The notes under the pieces were generated by a model. That model searched no databases and was not told where the DNA came from. It saw only the letters and a list, made by a program, of their open reading frames with translations. The position numbers and the translations under genes are program-made. Positions 26,919-35,811 of a stretch of DNA of 64,000 bases are shown here, in pieces. Each line of letters opens with the position of its first letter. Within the stretch, counting starts at the first letter, position 1. Source of the DNA: Sphingomonas sp. 35-24ZXX (GTDB lineage Bacteria > Pseudomonadota > Alphaproteobacteria > Sphingomonadales > Sphingomonadaceae); assembly GCF_000786215.1 (NCBI RefSeq), contig NZ_JROG01000004.1, positions 186,001 to 250,000 on the forward strand, given 5' to 3'.

Positions 26919-28232
26919 TTATTTCACCGCCAGATCCGCAGGCAGAGTCGGCTCGCTGATCACGCGCTCCATCGCGGCCCAGCGCGCCTTGGTATCGGGC
27001 CCTGCAGCTTCCACGAAGTCCTGCACCATGTCCTGCCCCAGGCCGTAATTGATCACATAGCTGCGATAGGTATCGGTAAAGCCGATCGACTGTTTCGCGC
27101 GCGCTTCGCTCATCAGCTGGTATTTCTGGGTGAGCGCGATTGCGCGGGTACGATCGATCTGCCCGTCGAGATACATTTGCGCGATGGTGAAACGCGCCCC
27201 GCGCAGACCCGCCAGCGCCTTTTGCAGCTGCGCCAGCCGCGCGGCATCGGCGGTGGCAAGCCCGGCCAGCGGATAAAGCTCGCGCATCTCGAAGGTCAGC
27301 TTGTCGTCATCCGGGAAGGCGAGGTCGATGCCGTAATTAGCAGAACCCTCGGCGATCAGCGATTGCGGGCTGTAGAGCGGGTAGACGCTGTATTCCATCC
27401 AGCCGCGTGCGCGCATCAGCCTTTGTTCGAGCAGGTAATTGAGCGCGTGATGGCCGGGATAGCCTTCGTGACAGCCCAGATCCACGGCGCGGCTGATCCG
27501 GATCGGAAGATCGGTGTTGATCTGGATCAGGCTGGCGAGATTGCCCTGATAGTAATTGTAGCCGCTCCACGGCTTGCCGGTGACGAACTCCATGCGGAAG
27601 CTTTCGCCTTTGGGCAGCGGGATATGCGCGGCCGTCCGCGCGCGGCATTCGGCAATCGCGCGTTCGAACACTGGTTCCAACCGGTCTGCGGGGATGACGA
27701 ACCGTTCCTGAAAGCCATCGACCCGTTCGGCCAGCGTGCCGGCGCCAGGCAGCAGTGCCTCGATCTCGGCCAGTACCGGGTCATAGCTTTCCAGCGGACG
27801 GATATCAGGCGTCGCGCCGAACAGGCCCAAAGATTCCTGGCGAAAGCTCAGCTTTTCGCCGCGCAGCATCTTCAGCCGAGTCCGCGCGGCATTCAGTTGC
27901 GCTCGCAGGAACGTCGCGCGGCGCTGCACCAATGTCTCACGGCCCGAAACATCGACACTGGCAAGACTTGCATCCAGCGCATCGACGGCCTGAGCCAGCG
28001 CAGGCAGCGCGCGCGGCGCAGCCTCGGCTGCCTGCTTCCATTCGGCAGGGCCATAATAGGCGTCGATATAGCCCTCTTCGTGCGTGCCGATCTCGAGCGA
28101 CAGCATCACATACTGGCGCGCGATATCGTCGAGCGGATCGGCCGGAGCTGCGACTTGCGGTGTGGGCTTTGGCGCGCAGGCGACGCAGACCAGCAGCAGC
28201 GCCAGCAGGCCGAAACGGGTCCTTCTGATCAT
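26919..28232 (-). CDS. DUF885-like putative metallopeptidase lipoprotein
   Basis: 437 aa. An N-terminal hydrophobic segment LLALLLVCVAC ends in a possible lipobox Cys; the position -3 residue is atypical, so lipidation is likely but not certain. The body carries LGCHEGYPGHHALNYLLEQ, the HExxPGHH signature of DUF885 proteins resembling M3-like zinc metallopeptidases, and a downstream Glu in LIAEGSANYGID that could be the third ligand. It is probably periplasmic or attached to the outer membrane. Its ATG (28232) overlaps the nhaA stop (28229) in ATGA, so it is the second gene of an nhaA operon. No functional connection to sodium/proton exchange is known. Confidence 0.78.
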   Translation of the reverse strand: MIRRTRFGLLALLLVCVACAPKPTPQVAAPADPLDDIARQYVMLSLEIGTHEEGYIDAYYGPAEWKQAAEAAPRALPALAQAVDALDASLASVDVSGRETLVQRRATFLRAQLNAARTRLKMLRGEKLSFRQESLGLFGATPDIRPLESYDPVLAEIEALLPGAGTLAERVDGFQERFVIPADRLEPVFERAIAECRARTAAHIPLPKGESFRMEFVTGKPWSGYNYYQGNLASLIQINTDLPIRISRAVDLGCHEGYPGHHALNYLLEQRLMRARGWMEYSVYPLYSPQSLIAEGSANYGIDLAFPDDDKLTFEMRELYPLAGLATADAARLAQLQKALAGLRGARFTIAQMYLDGQIDRTRAIALTQKYQLMSEARAKQSIGFTDTYRSYVINYGLGQDMVQDFVEAAGPDTKARWAAMERVISEPTLPADLAVK

Positions 28233-29533
28233 GCGGGCACCTTGTCGTCTTCCTCGTCGTCTTCCAGGCTCTCGACATCGCCATCGGCGCCGACCTCGTC
28301 TTCCTGCTCACGCTCTTCGCGCTCGTGCTGCGGATGCAGCGGACAGACGCGCAGGATGGTATAGCCCAGCAGAGCCGAGGCGACCGAGCCCATGATGACG
28401 CCGATCTTGGCCTCGTCGATCAGCAACGCGTTGCCGGGGAAGGCGAGCGCGCCGATGAACAGGCTCATCGTGAAGCCGATACCGCAGAGCGCTGCGACAG
28501 CATAGATCTGCAGCCAGGTGGCTCCGCGCAGCTTGCTGGCGATGCCCAGCTTCACCGACAACCAGACGCTGCCGAAGATCCCGATCTGCTTGCCGAAGAA
28601 CAGGCCTGCGGCGATGCCCAGCGGCACCGGTGCGAACACTTCGTCCAGGCCCAGCCCCTGCAGCGAGACGCCAGCATTGGCAAAGCCGAACAGCGGGATG
28701 ATCAGGAAGGCGCTCCAGGGCGAAATGCCGTGCTCCAGCCGGTGCAGCGGGCTGTCGGTGGCGTCGGGCGTGCCAGGCGTCTTGATGATCGGGATCATGA
28801 AAGCTGCAAGGACGCCCGCGATGGTCGCATGGACACCCGATTGCAGGATGGCATACCACAGCGCCACGGTCAGAATGAGATAGGGGATCAGGCTCATCAC
28901 CCGGGCGCGGTTGAGGCCATACATCGCCGCCATGACCACGGCGGCTGCGCCCAGCCAGATCGGCGCAAGCCCTTCGGTGTAGAACAGCGCGATGATGGTC
29001 ACCGCGCCCATGTCATCGACGATCGCGACGGTGACCAGGAACAGCTTGAGCGACGTCGGCGCGCGCTTGCCGAGCAGGGCGAGCACGCCCATGGCAAAGG
29101 CGATGTCGGTGGCGGCGGGGATCGCCCAGCCGTTGATCAGCGCGGGGTCGAACCCGGTTTCCACCAGATAGAGGATGGCGGGCATGGCCATGCCGGCGGC
29201 TGCCGCGATCACCGGCAGGCGGCGCTTGTCCCAGGTCGACAGACGCCCGTCGACAAGCTCGCGTTTGATCTCCAGCCCGACATACAGGAAGAAAATGACC
29301 ATCAGGCCATCGTTGATCCACAGATGCGGGGTCATCGGGCCCAGCTTGGCGGTCAGCACGGGCCCCTGAATGTCGTGCAGGACATGGTGGTACAGGTCGT
29401 ACAGCGGGCTGTTGGCGATGATCATCGCGATCGCCGCCGACAGGATCAGGATGATGCCGCCTGCTGCCTCGCTGCTGAGAAATTCCCGCAGGGCAGACTT
29501 GTGCCCGGCGCCGCTGTGCCCCTGTGCGACCAT
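28229..29533 (-). CDS. nhaA: Na+/H+ antiporter NhaA
   Basis: 434 aa inner-membrane antiporter exchanging protons for sodium, important for pH and salt homeostasis. About twelve membrane segments are visible. The paired aspartates of the ion site are in LVTVAIVDDMGAVTIIALFYTEG, and PAATDIAFAMGVLALLG precedes them as in Escherichia coli NhaA. GVHATIAGVLAAFMIP and CGIGFTMSLFIGALAF are further family signatures. The ATG at 29533 has GGGAG seven bases upstream; the frame is open to 29821 but that part has no NhaA similarity and overlaps the divergent DUF389 gene. The protein ends in an unusual, strongly acidic 30-residue cytoplasmic tail rich in Glu and Asp. Confidence 0.92.
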   Translation of the reverse strand: MVAQGHSGAGHKSALREFLSSEAAGGIILILSAAIAMIIANSPLYDLYHHVLHDIQGPVLTAKLGPMTPHLWINDGLMVIFFLYVGLEIKRELVDGRLSTWDKRRLPVIAAAAGMAMPAILYLVETGFDPALINGWAIPAATDIAFAMGVLALLGKRAPTSLKLFLVTVAIVDDMGAVTIIALFYTEGLAPIWLGAAAVVMAAMYGLNRARVMSLIPYLILTVALWYAILQSGVHATIAGVLAAFMIPIIKTPGTPDATDSPLHRLEHGISPWSAFLIIPLFGFANAGVSLQGLGLDEVFAPVPLGIAAGLFFGKQIGIFGSVWLSVKLGIASKLRGATWLQIYAVAALCGIGFTMSLFIGALAFPGNALLIDEAKIGVIMGSVASALLGYTILRVCPLHPQHEREEREQEDEVGADGDVESLEDDEEDDKVPA

Positions 29534-29742
29534 GTTGGCTCCCGTGTTTGATGGCCCGAACGTGCTTGACCAGACGCGCCTGGAAAAGGCATCCCCGGTC
29601 CATGCGGGGCCGGGTGATCTGCAATGCGCCAACGCACGGGCCTGGCAAAGGCTGCGCGTGGCTGGCGTGCTTGCCTGTCGTGGTCTATCGGCAAAGGACC
29701 CACCGGTCCACCCCCGGCCGAACCACACTGAGGTGAAATTGC

Positions 29743-31287
29743 ATGTCCCAAAGGGTTGATCCAGCCGTGACGTCATCGACAAGCCCCGCTGCCGGTTCCA
29801 GCCTCGGCCGGTTTGCCGCACGCGTCGCAGGCCCGTTGGGCAGCTGGTGGCGCGGAACGGTGATCCCCTCGATCGAACATCGCGCGGTCATCGCCAAGGT
29901 CGACGACGAGGCCAGCCTCACCCCGCGCTACGCCTTCATGATCCTGATGTCGGCGGGCATCGCGGTGCTCGGTCTGCTGCTGTCGTCGCCTGCGGTGGTC
30001 ATCGGCGCGATGCTCATCTCGCCGCTGATGGGGCCGATCATCGGCTTGGGCTTCGGCATGGCGCTGGTCGATGGCAACGAGATGCGGCGCACCGCGATGA
30101 CATTGGCAGGGGGCGTGCTGCTGGCGGTGCTGTTTACCGCGCTGATCGTCTTCTTCTCGCCGATCAAGGACATCACGTCCGAGATCGCGGCGCGCACGCG
30201 CCCCAATCTGTTCGATCTGCTGGTCGCGTTGTTCTCCGCACTGGCTGGTGCCTATGCCATGATCCGGGGGCGCGAAGGCACCATCGTCGGTGTCGCGATC
30301 GCCACTGCGCTGATGCCGCCGCTGGCGACCGTGGGCTTTGGCTTGGCGACGCTGAATGCGACCGTCTTTTTCGGCGCGCTGCTGCTGTTCGTCACCAACC
30401 TGATGACGATCGCGATCGCTGCGGCGATCATGGCGAGGCTCTACGGCTTTGGCCCCAAGCTTTCCGGTCGGCAGAGCGGAATGCAGGCGGCGGTGATAAT
30501 CGGCGTGCTGCTGGCGCTGGCCATTCCGCTGGGTTATTCGCTCAGCCAGATCGCCTGGGAAGCGCGAGCGCAGCGCCAGGCGCGCGACGTGCTGACCGAT
30601 CAGTTCCCCCGCCAGGCGAAGATCGATCAGCTGGAGATCGACTTTTCGGCCGAACCGTTGGCGATCCGCGCGACGATCCTGACCCCGCAGTATCGCGCAA
30701 AGGCGGGGCAATTGGGCGAGGCAAGCCTGGCCAAGGCGCTGGGTCGCCCGGTCAAGCTCAGCCTCGATCAGTTCCGGGTCGGCACAGCGGCCGGGGACGC
30801 CGAAGCAGCGCAGCTGGCCTCTGCCTCGGCGCGCGAACAGTCGAACAAGGAACGCGCCACCGCAGCGCTGGTCGGGCGCGAACTGGCGATCTTGGCGGGG
30901 GTCTCGCCCGAGGCAGTGCTGGTCGATCGTGACAAGAGGCTGGCGCAGGTGCGCGCTGCGGCGCTGCCGGGTGCTACGCTTGCCACCTATCGCGCGCTCG
31001 AGCAGCGCCTGTCGGCCGCCGAGCCGCAATGGCAGATGCAGTTGATCCCGCCGCCGCTCACCTTGCCCACCATTGCCTTTGATGGCGATGCACCGACCAC
31101 CGAAGGAGCCGCCGATCTTGCGCTGGCGATCTGGGCGGCGCGCAGGACGGGACTTGCAGTAACGGTGGCAGGCAATTCGGCCGCATCCGATTTTGTTTTG
31201 ACCAATATGCGTGAAGCAGGCATTTCTGTGGAAAGTAACGGTTCGGCAGCATCAGGCGGTGAGGTGAGTCTGGCCTGGGGACTTTGA
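29743..31287 (+). CDS. DUF389 domain membrane protein
   Basis: 514 aa. Residues about 60-260 hold the DUF389 membrane core with six or so helices: SAGIAVLGLLLSSPAVVIGA, MLISPLMGPIIGLGFGMAL and GIVGVAIATALMPPLATVGF-like segments. The Pro-rich LISPLMGPI and ALMPPLATVG motifs are typical of the family. About 270-514 is a soluble C-terminal region. GAGGTGA lies nine bases before the ATG at 29743. The family is of uncertain function (TIGR00341/TIGR00271-type). The gene is divergent from nhaA with about 210 bases between starts, in which no clear promoter was recognised. Confidence 0.83.
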   Translation: MSQRVDPAVTSSTSPAAGSSLGRFAARVAGPLGSWWRGTVIPSIEHRAVIAKVDDEASLTPRYAFMILMSAGIAVLGLLLSSPAVVIGAMLISPLMGPIIGLGFGMALVDGNEMRRTAMTLAGGVLLAVLFTALIVFFSPIKDITSEIAARTRPNLFDLLVALFSALAGAYAMIRGREGTIVGVAIATALMPPLATVGFGLATLNATVFFGALLLFVTNLMTIAIAAAIMARLYGFGPKLSGRQSGMQAAVIIGVLLALAIPLGYSLSQIAWEARAQRQARDVLTDQFPRQAKIDQLEIDFSAEPLAIRATILTPQYRAKAGQLGEASLAKALGRPVKLSLDQFRVGTAAGDAEAAQLASASAREQSNKERATAALVGRELAILAGVSPEAVLVDRDKRLAQVRAAALPGATLATYRALEQRLSAAEPQWQMQLIPPPLTLPTIAFDGDAPTTEGAADLALAIWAARRTGLAVTVAGNSAASDFVLTNMREAGISVESNGSAASGGEVSLAWGL

Positions 31288-31333
31288 ATCGTGATTGTGC
31301 AACGGATTGCTGGGGGGCAAGGCTTTGGGCGCA

Positions 31334-32818
31334 ATGGGCGGGGCAGCGGAGGAGGGAATTTCTTTCGCGTTCGTCCATGCCTTTGTTTCCATTGGTGATC
31401 TTCTAGGTCTTGAACTTCTGCTGTTTGCTGGCGTCTGGTTTCTGATCGGCGCCGCAGACGATCTTGCCCTGGATCTGGTGTGGTTCGGGCAATGGCTGTG
31501 GCGGAGCCGCCAACCTCGCGCGGCTGAGGCGATTCGGCTTGGGCCCCCATCTCCGGAGGCCAGCGACGCGGCGACGCAAACGCCCCGGCACGCGGTGTTC
31601 GTGCCCGCCTGGGACGAGGCGGATGTGATTGGCGACATGGTGGCGCATTGCCTGGGGCGATGGCCGGGCGACGACTACCGGCTGTATGTCGGGGTCTATG
31701 CCAATGATCCCTACACGGCCCTGGCCGCGCTCCGCCGGGCGGGGGATGACCAGAGGTTGCGGATCGTTGCGCTCGGCATCGCAGGGCCAAGCTCGAAAGC
31801 CGATTGCCTCAACCGCATCTGGCAGGCCATGCGGCAGGATGAGGCCGCGGCCGGGTTCTGCTACAGGTCGGTGGTGCTGCATGACGCCGAAGACGTCGTC
31901 CACCCGGCCGAACTGCGCCTTTACGACCGGCTGCTGCCGGACTTCGCCTTCGTGCAAATTCCCGTCGCGCCTCTGATCAATCGGGCGGCGCCTTTGGTGA
32001 GCGGCCATTATGCCGATGAGTTTGCCGAGGCGCATGCGCGCAATATGCCGGTGCGAAGCCGCCTGGGGGTGGCGATGCCCTGCGCGGGCGTGGGCTGCGC
32101 GTTCGACCGGGCGATGCTGCAATTGCTTGGCGAAGCCTCGCCCGAGGGCGTTCCGTTCGCCACCGACAGCCTCACCGAGGATTACGAGCTGGGCCTGCGC
32201 ATCCATGAAGCGGGCGGGCGCGGGATTTTCGTGCGCGCTCGCGACGAGACAGGCGATCTGGTGGCGACGCATGCGTATTTCCCGGGCGATCTGTCCGCAT
32301 CGGTTCGGCAGAAGACGCGCTGGATGATCGGCATTGCGCTTAGCGGCTGGGACCGGACTGGCTGGGGCAGCGGTGTGGCCGACATCTGGATGCGCGCGCG
32401 TGATCGCCGATCGGCGCTGGCTGCACTGGTGCTCGTCGCGGGCTATCTGGGGCTGGTGCTGTGGCTGGTCGTCAGCCTGGCGGATGCGGCGGGGCTTTAC
32501 CGGCCCAAACCGCTCGACCCGGTCTTTCGCGCGCTGCTGATCACCAACGGAGCGATGCTGGCGTGGCGCTTGGCGATCCGGGCAGGCTGCACCGGCTGGC
32601 ATTATGGCTGGTGGCAGGCGTGCTGGTCGCTGCCCAGGGCGTTCGTCGGCAATGTCATCGCAGTGATGTCGGCGCGGCGGGCGCTGGCTGCCTATGCTGC
32701 AAGCCTTCGGGGCGGGGCGCTGCGCTGGGACAAGACGCGCCACCACATTCCCGCCGCGCCGGATTTTGCCGGGCCGACGCAGGTCGGCATGGTCCAGGGG
32801 GCGGGCGGTGATCGGTAG
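31334..32818 (+). CDS. NfrB-like processive glycosyltransferase (GT2) membrane protein
   Basis: About 494 aa. An N-terminal membrane segment is followed by a GT2 domain: HAVFVPAWDEADVI, the metal-binding LHDAEDVVHP, the catalytic LTEDYELGLRI and QKTRW, the QxxRW motif of processive synthases. Membrane helices follow (LAALVLVAGYLGLVLWLVV and others). This matches the membrane GT part of phage N4 adsorption protein B (NfrB) of Escherichia coli, which polymerises a surface glycan with NfrA. The C-terminal MshEN-type domain of E. coli NfrB is missing here. The start is uncertain (TTG 31295 or 31325 also possible). It overlaps the NfrA_C-like gene at 32808. Confidence 0.8.
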   Translation: MGGAAEEGISFAFVHAFVSIGDLLGLELLLFAGVWFLIGAADDLALDLVWFGQWLWRSRQPRAAEAIRLGPPSPEASDAATQTPRHAVFVPAWDEADVIGDMVAHCLGRWPGDDYRLYVGVYANDPYTALAALRRAGDDQRLRIVALGIAGPSSKADCLNRIWQAMRQDEAAAGFCYRSVVLHDAEDVVHPAELRLYDRLLPDFAFVQIPVAPLINRAAPLVSGHYADEFAEAHARNMPVRSRLGVAMPCAGVGCAFDRAMLQLLGEASPEGVPFATDSLTEDYELGLRIHEAGGRGIFVRARDETGDLVATHAYFPGDLSASVRQKTRWMIGIALSGWDRTGWGSGVADIWMRARDRRSALAALVLVAGYLGLVLWLVVSLADAAGLYRPKPLDPVFRALLITNGAMLAWRLAIRAGCTGWHYGWWQACWSLPRAFVGNVIAVMSARRALAAYAASLRGGALRWDKTRHHIPAAPDFAGPTQVGMVQGAGGDR

Positions 32819-33953
32819 CGCGCAGGAGGCCGATCGGGCCGACGGGCGGATGCGGGGCCAGCCCCTCGTCTTCCTGGTCACGGTCGTCCTGTTGTGGAGC
32901 GTGGCGCGGATCGTGCAGCACTGGCCTGACACCGGGCCACCCATGCCGGAGCAAAAGGCGGCATGGCCCACGCTGGTGGCCGCCGTCGGGGCAACCCAGG
33001 CGCGCGCAATGCCGCCAGGATCGCGCGACGCACCCCCGCAGCGGCCGGCACGCGCATGGTCCCGGCCCGCGCCTGTCCCGCCCGCTCCAGCATCGCGCGC
33101 CTTGCCGTTCGATGTCGCGATGGCGCACCAGCAGCTCTGGATCGAAAGCCTTGGCCTGGCAGGTCCCGCAGGTGCGGGCCAGGCCAGGTCGCCGCTGATC
33201 GATCGCCCGCTGATGCTGGCACCAGAGCCGTCGGCGCCAGAGGCGTCCCTTCCGCCGGGTGTGCGCATCGTGCGGCCAGGCAGCGGCCGCTGGTCGGTCT
33301 ATGGCTGGTCGCTGCTGCGCGAAGGTGGCCGAGCCCGCGCGCTGGCCCCCGCAGCGCAATATGGCGGCAGCCAGGCGGGGCTGGTGGTGCAGATGGCGCT
33401 GGCCGATGTATCGCACCGTCCGATGCTTTATGCGCGCGCCACCACCGCGCTGGCGAGCGCGGATGATCGCAGCGTGGCGTTCGGGGTCTCGGCGCGGCCC
33501 ATCCCAACGCTCCCGATCGATCTGGCGCTGGAGCGCCGCTTCGGGTTGGCGCGCGGCCAGAAGGACCGCTTTGCAGCGCTCATGGTGGCGGGCAGCGCCT
33601 GGACCGACAGGCGCACCCAGGTCCACCTCGAGGCTTATGGTCAGGCGGGTGTGGTAGGGCTCGCCGATCCTCAGGCATTTTTCGATCTGCAGATGCTGGC
33701 GACGCGGCCGGTGCATGTCGCCGATGCCTTGGCGGTGTCGCTGGGTGGCGGCCTCTGGGCCGGGGGGCAGCAAAATCCCGACGCGCAGGGGCGCAAGCCA
33801 TGGGCGCATCGGATTGATCTGGGCCCCCGCGCTGCGGTGGCGGTTCCGGTCGAGCGAGGTTCGCTGTCGCTGGCGCTCGACTGGCGGCAACGGATCGATG
33901 GCGATGCCGACCCCAGGTCCGGTGCGGCGCTCACCTTATCCGCCGGTTTTTGA
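32808..33953 (+). CDS. NfrA C-terminal-like outer-membrane protein
   Basis: About 381 aa. A signal-anchor-like segment (QPLVFLVTVVLLWSVARIV) is followed by a Pro/Ala-rich stretch and a beta-rich C-terminal half with VHLEAYGQAGVVG, IDLGPRAAVAVPV and a final ALTLSAGF ending in Phe, as expected of an outer-membrane barrel. The C-terminal 180 residues resemble the C-terminal domain of phage N4 adsorption protein A. The TPR region of full NfrA is absent. The GTG at 32808 overlaps the preceding stop; ATG 32850 is an alternative. Pairing with the NfrB-like gene suggests a glycan synthesis and export pair. Confidence 0.72.
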   Translation: MIGSAQEADRADGRMRGQPLVFLVTVVLLWSVARIVQHWPDTGPPMPEQKAAWPTLVAAVGATQARAMPPGSRDAPPQRPARAWSRPAPVPPAPASRALPFDVAMAHQQLWIESLGLAGPAGAGQARSPLIDRPLMLAPEPSAPEASLPPGVRIVRPGSGRWSVYGWSLLREGGRARALAPAAQYGGSQAGLVVQMALADVSHRPMLYARATTALASADDRSVAFGVSARPIPTLPIDLALERRFGLARGQKDRFAALMVAGSAWTDRRTQVHLEAYGQAGVVGLADPQAFFDLQMLATRPVHVADALAVSLGGGLWAGGQQNPDAQGRKPWAHRIDLGPRAAVAVPVERGSLSLALDWRQRIDGDADPRSGAALTLSAGF

Positions 33954-34025
33954 GCCAGAGCGCGTGCCCGAAGGCGCGTGCCCCCTTCTGCTGGTGCGTG
34001 AAAGCGGCTAGCCTTGCTGGCACAC

Positions 34026-34943
34026 ATGGATGTTTATCTTCCCATCGCGAATCTTTCGGTCAACGCGCTCGTCATCATCGGGCTAGGGGGGCTCGTCGGC
34101 ATCCTGTCCGGCATGTTCGGCGTGGGCGGCGGATTTCTCACCACGCCGCTGCTGATCTTCTACGGTATTCCGCCCACCGTGGCGGCGGCGTCGGCCTCGA
34201 CGCAGGTCACCGGATCGAGCGTCTCGGGGGTCATCGCCTATAGCCGGCGCAAGGGCGTCGATTACCAGATGGGCGGCGTGCTGGTGGTCGGCGGCATCCT
34301 GGGAACCCTGGCAGGGGCGGCGCTCTTCCGCGCGCTGCAGCAGCTCGGCCAGATCGATACCGTGATCAACATCGTCTACGTGCTGCTGTTGGGATCGATC
34401 GGGGGCATCATGGCGCGCGAAAGCCTCGCCAGCGTGCTCGCGATGCGCCGCGGCGAAAAGCTGCCCGCCAAGAAGCGGCGGCACCATCCGCTGGTGGCGA
34501 ATCTGCCGCTGCGCTGGCGTTTCTACCGGTCGGGCCTGTATATCTCGCCGCTGGCGCCGCTGCTGCTGGGCTTTGCTACCGGCATCCTGACGATCCTGCT
34601 CGGGGTGGGCGGCGGTTTCGTGATGGTGCCAGCAATGCTCTATCTGCTGGGCATGGGCGCGCAGGTGGTGGTGGGCACATCGCTGTTCCAGATCCTGTTC
34701 GTCACGCTCGCCTCGACTTTGGTGCACAGTCTGACGACCAAGGCGGTCGATATCGTGCTGGCGGTGCTGCTGCTGATCGGCAGCGTGACCGGCGCGCAGG
34801 TCGGCGCACGCTTTGCGCAGAAGCTGCCGCCCGAATATCTGCGCTTGCTGCTTGCCACGCTGGTGCTGCTGGTGGCCGCGCGGCTGGCTATCGGTCTTGG
34901 CTTCCGCCCGGCGGAAATCTACACGGTCGAGCTGCTGCAATGA
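34026..34943 (+). CDS. TauE/SafE family sulfite/anion exporter
   Basis: About 305 aa with eight or so hydrophobic helices in two repeated halves. The repeated glycine motif appears as LSGMFGVGGGFLTTPLLIFYGI near the N-terminus and ILTILLGVGGGFVMVPAMLYLLG in the second half, which is diagnostic of the family. It transports sulfite, sulfoacetate or related organosulfur anions in characterised members; the substrate here is unknown. ATG 34026 is chosen over TTG 34014. The stop overlaps the next start (ATGATG at 34940), so the TIGR02186 protein is translationally coupled, as commonly seen for this pair in alphaproteobacteria. Confidence 0.87.
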   Translation: MDVYLPIANLSVNALVIIGLGGLVGILSGMFGVGGGFLTTPLLIFYGIPPTVAAASASTQVTGSSVSGVIAYSRRKGVDYQMGGVLVVGGILGTLAGAALFRALQQLGQIDTVINIVYVLLLGSIGGIMARESLASVLAMRRGEKLPAKKRRHHPLVANLPLRWRFYRSGLYISPLAPLLLGFATGILTILLGVGGGFVMVPAMLYLLGMGAQVVVGTSLFQILFVTLASTLVHSLTTKAVDIVLAVLLLIGSVTGAQVGARFAQKLPPEYLRLLLATLVLLVAARLAIGLGFRPAEIYTVELLQ

Positions 34944-35701
34944 TGTGGCTGCGCCTGCTGGCTCTGATGCTGGGAGCCTCGCTGCTGACGGCCGCCACAG
35001 AGCCGGTGCTGGTGCCCGAAGTGTCCCAGCGCGACATCCAGATCCAGTACGGCTTTACCGGCGCAGAGCTGCTGCTGTTCGGCGCGATCGTCTATCCTGG
35101 TGGCACGCCACCCTCGCGCGAAAGCGACATCGTGGTGATCCTCAAGGGACCGCCGCAATCGATCATCCTGCGCGAAAAGCAGAAGATCGCCGGCATCTGG
35201 ATCAACGCCGCCAGCACCGAATTCCGGTCTGCGCCGGGCTATTACGCGGTGGCATCCTCGCGCCCGATCGACAAGATCGTCGACAAGCGGACGGCTGCCA
35301 TTTACGAATTCGGCCTGGGCAATCTGCAGCTTTCTCCGGCCGGATCGATCGATCCGGCAGAGCAGCGTCGGTTCCTCTCCGGCCTCGTCGATCTGAACAC
35401 CCGGGAAGGGCTCTACAAGCAGCAGGAGGGCAGCGTCGAGATTCTCGAAGGCGTGCTCTATCAGGCGCGGCTTTCGATACCCGCCAGCGTGCCCACCGGG
35501 ACCTATACCGCGGAAACCTTTCTGGTGCGCGATGGCCAGGTGCTGGCGGCAGCGGTGCGCGAGATCGAGGTCCGCAAGTTCGGCTTCGAACTGTTCGTCG
35601 CGGTAATGGCCGAATATCAGCCCTTTGCCTATGGCGTCAGTGCGGTGCTGATCTCGCTGGCGCTGGGCTGGCTGGGCGGCGTGGTGTTCCGCAAGATCTG
35701 A
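34940..35701 (+). CDS. TIGR02186 family membrane-anchored periplasmic protein
   Basis: 253 aa. Signal peptide MMWLRLLALMLGASLLTAATEP; a mainly beta periplasmic domain (VSQRDIQIQYGFTGAELLLFGAIVYPGG, SDIVVILKGPPQSIILR, GIWINAASTEF, PTGTYTAETFLVRDGQV); and a single C-terminal helix YGVSAVLISLALGWLGGVVF. The pattern and the overlap with a TauE/SafE gene match the TIGR02186 family, whose function is not known but which is thought to assist the exporter. The four-base start/stop overlap means equal translation is likely. Confidence 0.85.
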   Translation: MMWLRLLALMLGASLLTAATEPVLVPEVSQRDIQIQYGFTGAELLLFGAIVYPGGTPPSRESDIVVILKGPPQSIILREKQKIAGIWINAASTEFRSAPGYYAVASSRPIDKIVDKRTAAIYEFGLGNLQLSPAGSIDPAEQRRFLSGLVDLNTREGLYKQQEGSVEILEGVLYQARLSIPASVPTGTYTAETFLVRDGQVLAAAVREIEVRKFGFELFVAVMAEYQPFAYGVSAVLISLALGWLGGVVFRKI

Positions 35702-35811
35702 TGCGATGCACGGCGGCTCTGCAGCCATGTGCCGGAGCATAGAGGGAAAATTTACCCGATCGCGCTAACGCTGACGTGGCAATCACAACTAGCAAGGCAG
35801 CAGACAGCGCG

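Noticed and set aside
28229-29821. 530-residue NhaA starting at 29821
   Set aside because: The extra 96 residues have no NhaA similarity and run into the divergent DUF389 gene; ATG 29533 has a good ribosome site.
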